Shown: positions 58,752-64,000 of the stretch, piece after piece
How positions within the stretch are numbered: the first letter of the stretch is position 1
Layout of the letters: every line of letters begins with the position of its first letter
NCBI RefSeq assembly: GCF_036906915.1
Contig: NZ_JBAKHX010000001.1
Span: forward strand, 124,001 to 188,000
Length of the DNA: 64,000 nucleotides
Direction of reading: 5' to 3'
Source: Phytohabitans sp036906915
GTDB taxonomy: Bacteria; Actinomycetota; Actinomycetes; Mycobacteriales; Micromonosporaceae
Program-made: the position numbers and the translations under genes
The notes under the pieces: model-generated
Told to the model about the DNA's origin: nothing
Database searches by the model: none
The model's input: the letters and a program-made list of their open reading frames with translations, nothing else

Positions 58752-59122
58752 CCTCTTCCGTGCTGTTGCTGGGGTTGCTCGGCGAGCGGCCCCAGCACGA
58801 GTACGAGCTGATGCAGTCGCTGGAGAACCGGTTCGGCGGCCGGTACAGCCCGTCGCCCGGCACCGTGTATCCGCGGCTGCGCAGGATGGTCGACGACGGG
58901 CTGGTCGTCGTGCGCCAGGCGTGCGGCCGCGCCGTGTACGAGCTGACCGACGCCGGCCGCGCGGAGCTGGACCGGCGGCGTGCCGAGCTGGACCGGGTCG
59001 AAGCCAGCGCCGGCGGCTCGCTGCGCGGCCTGACCGACGTGATCCGCGACGACGTGCGGGCGGCCGTGGCCGCCCTGCACCGTGAACTCCGTGCCGGTGG
59101 CGAAGCTCAGCCCGGCTCGTAG
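58748..59122 (+). CDS. PadR-family regulator in the polyketide cluster
   Basis: A 124-residue winged-helix regulator. The HTH is LLGERPQHEYELMQSLENRFGGRYSPSPGTVYPRLRRMVDDGLV and the wing CGRAVYELTDAGRAEL. It belongs to the PadR-s1 type but with a short C-terminal helix. The ATG at 58748 overlaps the DUF4097 stop by 4 bases. Its 3' end overlaps the convergent dehydrogenase gene by 16 bases. PadR proteins often control efflux genes, so the DrrAB-like exporter encoded on the opposite strand is a reasonable target (inference). Confidence 0.92.
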   Translation: MTSSVLLLGLLGERPQHEYELMQSLENRFGGRYSPSPGTVYPRLRRMVDDGLVVVRQACGRAVYELTDAGRAELDRRRAELDRVEASAGGSLRGLTDVIRDDVRAAVAALHRELRAGGEAQPGS

Positions 59123-60021
59123 ATCCGATCTTCCTCAAGAGATGAACGGTCGGCGCACCCGGGGTGGTCGAGCACGGACGCGGCGTCCAGGTCGGCCGCC
59201 CCGGCGCGCATCGTCGCCGCGAAGGACTCCGCCGCGGTCGCCGTCACCGGCAGGCCCACGCCCAGGCGCGCCGCATCGTCGACGGCGAAGCGCAGATCCT
59301 TGTGCATCAACCGGGTGCGAAACGCGGGCGGGTCGTAGGCGCGGCGGCGCATCAGGTCGGCGCGGAACGCCATCGGCAGCGAGCTGAACCCGCTCTCCGC
59401 GATCGCCTCCAGCAGCTGGTCGCGGTCGAGCCCGGCCGCCACGCCGTAGCGCACCGCCTCGGCCAGCGTCGCCACCTGGGCGCCGAGCAGCAGGTTGAAG
59501 GCCAGCTTCATCGTCGCCGCCATGCCGGCCGGGCCGACGTGCAGGACCTGTTGGCCGAGCACGTCGAGCAGCGGGCGCACGGCATCGACGTCGTTGGCGT
59601 CGCCCGCCGCTAGTACGCGCAGGTTCCCGGCCCGCGCGAGCGCGGCGTTGCCGAGCACGCAGGCCTCGACGCGGCGCGCGCCGGTGGCGGCGACCCGTTC
59701 GGCGCACTCCCGAGCGAACGCCGGGGACACAGTGGACGTGTCCACCACGATTACGCCGTCGCCGAGCCACCCGCCGAGCTGCTCGAACAACACCTGGCGT
59801 ACCGCTGGCTCGTCACTCAGGCTGAGCAGCAGCGTCCGCGCGCCGGTCGCGGCGTCCGTGGGTGAGACCGCGCCGCGGGCGCCGGCCACGACGAGCGGCT
59901 CGGCCTTGGCTGCGGTCCGGTTGTATACGGACACGTGGTACCCGGCGCGCAGCAGCCGGCTGGCCATGGCGGCTCCCATGCCGCCGAGTCCCAGCACGGC
60001 CACGGTCTCGGTCGGTCCCAT
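59107..60021 (-). CDS. 6-phosphogluconate/3-hydroxyisobutyrate dehydrogenase-fold oxidoreductase
   Basis: A 304-residue NAD(P)-dependent beta-hydroxyacid-dehydrogenase-type enzyme. The Rossmann loop is VAVLGLGGMGAAMASRLLRAGYHVSVYNRT (7-36), the substrate motif DTSTVSPAFARE, and the catalytic lysine lies in GMAATMKLAFNLLLGAQ. The basic residue at the end of strand 2 (NRT) favours NADP. Related enzymes include imine reductases and glyoxylate reductases, so its role (sugar, starter or tailoring chemistry) is open. The start overlaps the SDR stop by one base. It is the last gene of the right-hand leftward operon. Confidence 0.9.
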   Translation of the reverse strand: MGPTETVAVLGLGGMGAAMASRLLRAGYHVSVYNRTAAKAEPLVVAGARGAVSPTDAATGARTLLLSLSDEPAVRQVLFEQLGGWLGDGVIVVDTSTVSPAFARECAERVAATGARRVEACVLGNAALARAGNLRVLAAGDANDVDAVRPLLDVLGQQVLHVGPAGMAATMKLAFNLLLGAQVATLAEAVRYGVAAGLDRDQLLEAIAESGFSSLPMAFRADLMRRRAYDPPAFRTRLMHKDLRFAVDDAARLGVGLPVTATAAESFAATMRAGAADLDAASVLDHPGCADRSSLEEDRIYEPG

Positions 60022-60752
60022 CAGATTCCCCCGTCGACGGTGACGACGCTGCCGGTGACGTAGCCGGCCAGCGGGCTGGCGAGGAAGAGCACCACGCCGG
60101 CGATCTCGGCGGGCGTGGCGAGCCTGTCGAACGCGGTCGCGGCGCGCAGCCGGTCGTAGATCTGCTCCGGAAGTCCGGCAAGTGGCTCGGTCTCCACGAC
60201 GCCGGGCGCGACCGCGTTGACGCGTACACCCATCGGGCCGAGCTCCTTGGCGAGCGCCCGGGTGAACCCGACGACACCGGCCTTGGCGGCGCCGTAGTGC
60301 GTGCGGGTCGCGAGGCCGCGCAGCGCTACGGCCGCGCCGACGTTGACGACACTGGCGCCTCTGCCGAGCAGCGGCAGCACGGCCTGGGTGACCCGGTACG
60401 CCGCGGCGAGGTTGGTGTCGAGCACATCCTGCCACTCCGATGTGGTCACCTCGTCGAAGAGGGCCGCCGCGTCGATGCCGGCATTGTTGACGAGGATGTC
60501 AACCCGGCCGAGCGCTTGGCACTCCTCGCCGAAGCCAACGGCGGACGAGGGGTCGGCGAGGTCGGCGCGCACCGTGCGGTGCCCCTCGCCGTGCTCCTTG
60601 AGCAGCCGCTCGGTCTCGGCGGCCGCCGCCTCGTCCGCCCGGTACCCGGCGAGCACGGTCGCGCCCGCGCCGGCCAGGGTGAGCGAGACGGCCCGCCCGA
60701 TGCCGCGCGTCCCGCCCGTGACGACGGCTGTGCGCCCGGCGAGAGTTCTCAC
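60021..60752 (-). CDS. SDR (FabG-like ketoreductase) lacking the catalytic serine
   Basis: A 243-residue classical SDR. The cofactor motif TGGTRGIG (about 13-20), NNAG (NNAGIDAAALFDEV) and the YxxxK pair in THYGAAKAG are intact. The catalytic serine 13 residues before the tyrosine is alanine here (SVVNVGAAVALRG instead of the usual ISS). It may be an unusual reductase or a non-catalytic protein. The GTG at 60752 overlaps the exporter permease stop by 4 bases. Similarity is to FabG rather than to aromatic C9 ketoreductases, as judged by eye. Confidence 0.9.
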   Translation of the reverse strand: MRTLAGRTAVVTGGTRGIGRAVSLTLAGAGATVLAGYRADEAAAAETERLLKEHGEGHRTVRADLADPSSAVGFGEECQALGRVDILVNNAGIDAAALFDEVTTSEWQDVLDTNLAAAYRVTQAVLPLLGRGASVVNVGAAVALRGLATRTHYGAAKAGVVGFTRALAKELGPMGVRVNAVAPGVVETEPLAGLPEQIYDRLRAATAFDRLATPAEIAGVVLFLASPLAGYVTGSVVTVDGGI

Positions 60753-61606
60753 GACAGGACCCGTCGCTCGAACAGGCGCAGTCCGCCGAACAGCAGCGCG
60801 GCCAGGACCGCCACGCCGGCGCCCAGGTGGGCCCACGCGGGCATGTGCGGCAGTTGCGGCGTCAGCGCGTGTCGCAGCCCTTCGGAGGCGTACACGAGCG
60901 GGTTGACGAGCACACCGACCTGTAGCCAGGGCACCGCCTGCAGGCTCTGCCACGGGTAGTACACGCAGCCGAGGAAGCTGAGCGGCACGACCAGCACCCC
61001 GTACATCATGCCGATCTGTCCGGGCCGGACGATCGAGCCGAGCAGCAGCCCGAGCGCGCCGGAGGTGAGGCAGATGACGAGCGTGACCGCCGCCAGCAGC
61101 GCCCAGTTGTCGACGTGGACGCTGACCGGGGTGGCCGGTACGAAGTACACCAACGGGTAGACCACCAGCGCGGCGATGAGGCTCTGCACGGCGCCGAAGA
61201 GCACCTTTTCGAACCCGACCGCCCACACGGGAAGTGGCGCGGTCACCCGGTCCTCGATCTCTCGCGTCGCTCCGAAATCGACGGACAGCGGCATCGCCAC
61301 CGAGGAGACACCGGTGAAGAACGCGCAGGTGGCGACCACACCCGGGATCATGACGGTGGCGAAGCTGCCGCCGTCCGGACCGCTGAACGCCTGGTTGATC
61401 TTCGGGAAGACGTACGCGAACACGAAGACGAACAGCAGCGGCTGCATGATGGTCTGCATGACGAACCCGACGAAGTCGCGGGTCAGCACGCGCACGTCGC
61501 GGATCAGCAGGCCGCGGAAGGAGCCGAGGTAGCTGGCCAGTCCGATCCGCGGCAGCGTCACGGGCGCCGCCGTCTCGGCGGCACGCCGGGTGATGACGTC
61601 ACTCAC
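60749..61606 (-). CDS. ABC-2-type exporter permease (DrrB-like)
   Basis: A 285-residue membrane subunit with six transmembrane helices. The ABC-2 signature after helix 4 and the motif FLGCVYYPWQSLQAVPWLQVGVLVNPLVYASEGLRHAL (about residues 220-257) match the daunorubicin-resistance DrrB family. It overlaps the ATPase gene by 8 bases. With the ATPase it would export the glycosylated polyketide and confer self-resistance. Confidence 0.93.
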   Translation of the reverse strand: MSDVITRRAAETAAPVTLPRIGLASYLGSFRGLLIRDVRVLTRDFVGFVMQTIMQPLLFVFVFAYVFPKINQAFSGPDGGSFATVMIPGVVATCAFFTGVSSVAMPLSVDFGATREIEDRVTAPLPVWAVGFEKVLFGAVQSLIAALVVYPLVYFVPATPVSVHVDNWALLAAVTLVICLTSGALGLLLGSIVRPGQIGMMYGVLVVPLSFLGCVYYPWQSLQAVPWLQVGVLVNPLVYASEGLRHALTPQLPHMPAWAHLGAGVAVLAALLFGGLRLFERRVLS

Positions 61607-62549
61607 GAAGATCCCTCCCAGTCAGCTGGATGAAGACGTTTTCCAGGGACGGCGCGGTGATGGACACGTCCCGCAGGCCGTGGCGCATGGCGGCCTCCAC
61701 CAGGCGGCCGACGGTGTCGCCGCCGCGGGCCAGCACGCGCACCTTGCCGTCGACCGGTTCGGCGCTGTGCACGCCGGGCAGAGCGCGGAGCGCGGTCGCC
61801 AGCCCTTCGGCGTCGCGCTCGACGGCGACGGCGACGATGGTGTCGGCGTGCAGGCCGCTCTTGAGCGCCTCGGGTGAGTCGACGACGAGCACGCGGCCGT
61901 GGTCGATGATGGCCACCCGGTCGCAGAGCTCGTCGGCCTCCTCCATGTAGTGCGTGGTGAGCAGCACGGTCACGCCTGTGGCCCGCAGGTCGCGGATGAG
62001 CTGCCACAGCGCCAGTCGGCTCTGCGGGTCTAGGCCGGCGGTCGGCTCGTCGAGGAAGAGCACCGCCGGACGGTGCGCCACCGCTCGGGCGAGCTGCACC
62101 CGCTGGGCGAGGCCTCCGGAGAGCGTGCGCGGCAGGGCCTTCGCCCGCTCGGTGAGGGTGAACTGTGCGAGCAGTTCGTCGGTGCGCCGCCGCGCGTCCG
62201 AGGCGCGCATGTTGAAGAACCGGCAGTGCAGGTACACGTTCTCGTACACCGAGCAGCTGCGGTCGAGCGTGTTGAACTGGTTCACCACGCCGATCGCGCG
62301 CTTGACGCGCACCGGCTCCGCGGCCACATCGACGCCCGCGACGGTGATCCGGCCCGACGTCGGCCGGATGCGGGTGGTGCACATACCCATCGTGGTGGTC
62401 TTTCCCGCACCGTTCGGGCCCAGTAGCCCGAACACCTCGCCGGGCACGACCGTCAGGTCGATGGCGTCGGCGGCGGTGACCTCCGGCGTACGGGGACGCG
62501 GCCCCGGATAGACCTTCGTTGCCTTCTCTATGGTGACGACCGGGGTCAC
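61599..62549 (-). CDS. ABC exporter ATP-binding protein (DrrA-like)
   Basis: A 316-residue ATPase. Walker A GPNGAGKTT lies at 44-52, the signature LSGGLAQRVQLARA near 150, Walker B LFLDEPTAGLDPQSR and the H-loop TTHYMEEADELCDR. The DrrA-specific C-terminal regulatory domain (about 230-316, ending APSLENVFIQLTGRDLRE) is present. The GTG at 62549 overlaps the sugar-reductase gene by 4 bases. DrrA-type proteins serve antibiotic export. Confidence 0.95.
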   Translation of the reverse strand: MTPVVTIEKATKVYPGPRPRTPEVTAADAIDLTVVPGEVFGLLGPNGAGKTTTMGMCTTRIRPTSGRITVAGVDVAAEPVRVKRAIGVVNQFNTLDRSCSVYENVYLHCRFFNMRASDARRRTDELLAQFTLTERAKALPRTLSGGLAQRVQLARAVAHRPAVLFLDEPTAGLDPQSRLALWQLIRDLRATGVTVLLTTHYMEEADELCDRVAIIDHGRVLVVDSPEALKSGLHADTIVAVAVERDAEGLATALRALPGVHSAEPVDGKVRVLARGGDTVGRLVEAAMRHGLRDVSITAPSLENVFIQLTGRDLRE

Positions 62550-63331
62550 ACGGGCCTCCTGCTCAGGTCGCCGGCGCCCGGTCGGCTGACGACCGGAGCG
62601 TCGAGATACGAGTCGATCGCGCGCTGGTAGTAGGTCGGCCCGAAGCCGAACTGGTTGATCCGCGGCACGAGCCGCCGCAGCTTGTCCACTGAGATCGGAT
62701 AGTCGGTCGCGACCAGCACGTACCGCCACCGGGCGGCCACGTCGAGCCGGTGCTCCAGGTAGGCGACGATCTGCTCGACCGGCACCGAGACGCCGGTGGC
62801 CACGTTGACGACGTCGCGCCGCGCGGCCGTGCCGAGCAGGGTGTCGACGATCTCCACCGCGTCGGTGACAGCGATGAGGTCGCGGTGGGCGCCGCGGTGC
62901 AGCCGCGCCTCGCCGAAGCCGATCTGGCTGGCCAGCGTGGGCACGAGCTGGTGCGGCGGCTGGCCCGGACCGACCAGGTGCGCCATGCGCACCACGAGAT
63001 AGTCCAGGCCCGGGGTCGCTTCGAGTTGGGCTTCCACAGTGGCCTTGTGCCGCCCGTAGGGCGAGCGCATGGCGGGCCGGTCGTCCTCCCGGCCCTGGCA
63101 GTGCGAGGCGCCGTACATCTCCGCGGACGCGGTCGAGAAGTACAGCAGTCGGCGGCCGGTGCGCAGGCACTGCGTCACGGTGGTCCGCAACAGCGCCAGC
63201 TCCCGCGCGTACTCCTCGGGGGCGACGCACTGGGTACTGGAGACACCGGCCGCGAACGCGACGGTGTCATGGTGGCGGTCGGCGATCGCCTCCAGGTGTG
63301 AGGCGATGAAGCCGCTACCGACGATGTCCAT
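62546..63331 (-). CDS. NAD-dependent epimerase/dehydratase-family sugar reductase
   Basis: A 261-residue extended-SDR-like protein. The Rossmann start is MDIVGSGFIASHLEAIADRH (GxGxxxxH), the active site SpanS FSTASAEMYG and YGRHK, and a C-terminal YYQRAIDSYL. It is shorter than typical 320-residue enzymes. Proteins of this type in antibiotic clusters act as NDP-4-keto-6-deoxyhexose ketoreductases, which fits the nearby glycosyltransferase. A GTG at 63340 is an alternative start. The sugar synthases (glucose-1-P thymidylyltransferase, 4,6-dehydratase) are not in the window and may lie to the right. Confidence 0.85.
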   Translation of the reverse strand: MDIVGSGFIASHLEAIADRHHDTVAFAAGVSSTQCVAPEEYARELALLRTTVTQCLRTGRRLLYFSTASAEMYGASHCQGREDDRPAMRSPYGRHKATVEAQLEATPGLDYLVVRMAHLVGPGQPPHQLVPTLASQIGFGEARLHRGAHRDLIAVTDAVEIVDTLLGTAARRDVVNVATGVSVPVEQIVAYLEHRLDVAARWRYVLVATDYPISVDKLRRLVPRINQFGFGPTYYQRAIDSYLDAPVVSRPGAGDLSRRPV

Positions 63332-63388
63332 GCCATGCACGGTGTCAGCCGCCGCTCGAAGGGCGCTGGTGCCGCCCTTGAACCCCGC

Positions 63389-64000
63389 TCAGCCCAGGTG
63401 GACGCGCAGGTGCTCGGCCACCCGTGGTGCCTCGTCGAGGGCGCCCGCATACCCGGTGTGCCCGTCGGGGCGTACCAGGATCAGGTGGCCCTCACCGGCG
63501 GCGAGCCCCAGGCGTTGCCGGACCGGCGCGGCGGCCGGGACGACGAGCGTGGTGGCGCCGATCCGCCCGCCGGCCACGGCCGCCGCGGCGGCCGCCGCGG
63601 CCGGGCCCGAGCCGTCAGCGAACGCCAGCGCGACCCAAGATCCGCGCCGCAAGGCCGCGAACAGGCCGGGCCCCGTCTCATCAGGACGGACATTTGGTAT
63701 CCGCTCGCCGCGCGCCCGTCCCCCGGACAGCGGGGAGTCGGGGTAGGCCAGGTCGAGCTGGCTGCGCTTGTTGCGGCGGATGCCGGCCACCACCAGGTCC
63801 GGGTCGGGCGGCTCGTGCTGGCCGCCCCAGTACGAGCGTTCGGTGTGCGCCAGCAGCCGGTGGGACACCGGCATCCGTTCCGCCTCATACGTGTCGAGCA
63901 GCCGTTCCGGTGCCTTGTCGCGTACCACGGCCGCGAGCTTCCAGCCGAGGTTGACCGCGTCTTGGATGCCGGTGTTCATGCCCTGGGCGCTGACCGGCAT
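63389..64000 (-). CDS. FAD-dependent aromatic polyketide monooxygenase (C-terminal part)
   Basis: The last 203 residues of a PHBH-fold hydroxylase; the N terminus is beyond the right edge. The second FAD motif GMNTGIQDAVNLGWKLAAVV (7-26) and the following DTYEAERMPVSHRLLAHTE are diagnostic. The C-terminal thioredoxin-like domain (about 110-203, WVALAFADGSG ... LILVRPDGHTGYAG) is typical of PgaE/RdmE-like polyketide hydroxylases. It lies about 50 bases upstream of the sugar reductase on the same strand. It would hydroxylate or cleave an aromatic ring of the polyketide. Confidence 0.92.
   Translation of the reverse strand: MPVSAQGMNTGIQDAVNLGWKLAAVVRDKAPERLLDTYEAERMPVSHRLLAHTERSYWGGQHEPPDPDLVVAGIRRNKRSQLDLAYPDSPLSGGRARGERIPNVRPDETGPGLFAALRRGSWVALAFADGSGPAAAAAAAAVAGGRIGATTLVVPAAAPVRQRLGLAAGEGHLILVRPDGHTGYAGALDEAPRVAEHLRVHLG

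Overview
The window is high-GC DNA (GTG and TTG starts, NNC/NNG codon bias, short or overlapping intergenic junctions). It looks like a filamentous actinobacterium, and gene content (LplABC sugar uptake, DUF6059, many LuxR-type two-component pairs, type II polyketide genes) fits Micromonosporaceae or a close relative. The genus is inference only. I saw no rRNA, tRNA, CRISPR array, transposase or phage gene.

Layout. 1-2.6 kb: end of a ribose-type sugar importer, a double DUF427 protein and a membrane-anchored coiled-coil protein. 2.7-6.1 kb: a palindromic repeat element, a secreted propeller-like protein, a decayed beta-lactamase-family lipoprotein and rtcB, preceded by a terminator-capped leader or small RNA. 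6.2-7.9 kb: an FMN reductase/YczE pair diverging from a MarR regulator over a perfect 17-bp inverted repeat. 7.9-18.9 kb: assorted metabolism (UbiA prenyltransferase, BBE-like oxidase, hydrolase, MFS exporter, DivIVA-like coiled coil, quinone oxidoreductase, two-component pair) plus an asparaginase pseudogene.

18.9-38.2 kb is a hemicellulose (glucuronoxylan-type) utilisation island. It holds a LacI regulator with an acetyl esterase, then a GH3 / LplB / LplC / lipoprotein SBP / GH39 / DUF624 / GH42 operon with near-palindromic operators in the divergent promoter region. Next come a GH67 alpha-glucuronidase with an amidohydrolase, and a secreted CBM2-GH5-X2-CBM46 endoglucanase. Extracellular cleavage would feed oligosaccharides to the ABC importer, and cytoplasmic GH3/GH39/GH42/GH67 and the esterase would finish the job. 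An aminoglycoside-phosphotransferase-like gene and a small P-loop kinase interrupt the island.

38.3-49.5 kb: a TetR regulator with two identical 18-bp operators facing an MddA/NnrU-like methyltransferase, a hydrolase-glycosyltransferase fusion, small conserved proteins, a secreted acidic repeat protein, a DesK/DesR-like pair, a PadR/HAAS-membrane-protein pair and a second quinone oxidoreductase. Several gene fossils lie between them. A second copy of the palindromic repeat element closes this part.

49.3-64.0 kb is the left part of an aromatic (type II) polyketide cluster that continues beyond the right edge. The leftward core operon follows the tetracenomycin order (TcmI-like cyclase, cupin cyclase, KS-alpha, KS-beta, ACP, TcmN-type aromatase). 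It then continues into a DUF1772 anthrone-oxygenase-like protein, two ABM-type proteins, a P450 and, unusually, two FabZ-like hot-dog proteins of which only one keeps the catalytic histidine. A rightward operon encodes a glycosyltransferase (TTG start), a DUF4097 protein and a PadR regulator. A second leftward operon encodes an FAD monooxygenase (partial), an NDP-sugar-type reductase, a DrrAB-like exporter, an SDR lacking the catalytic serine and a 6PGDH-fold dehydrogenase. Together they predict a glycosylated, multiply oxidised aromatic polyketide with export-based self-resistance.
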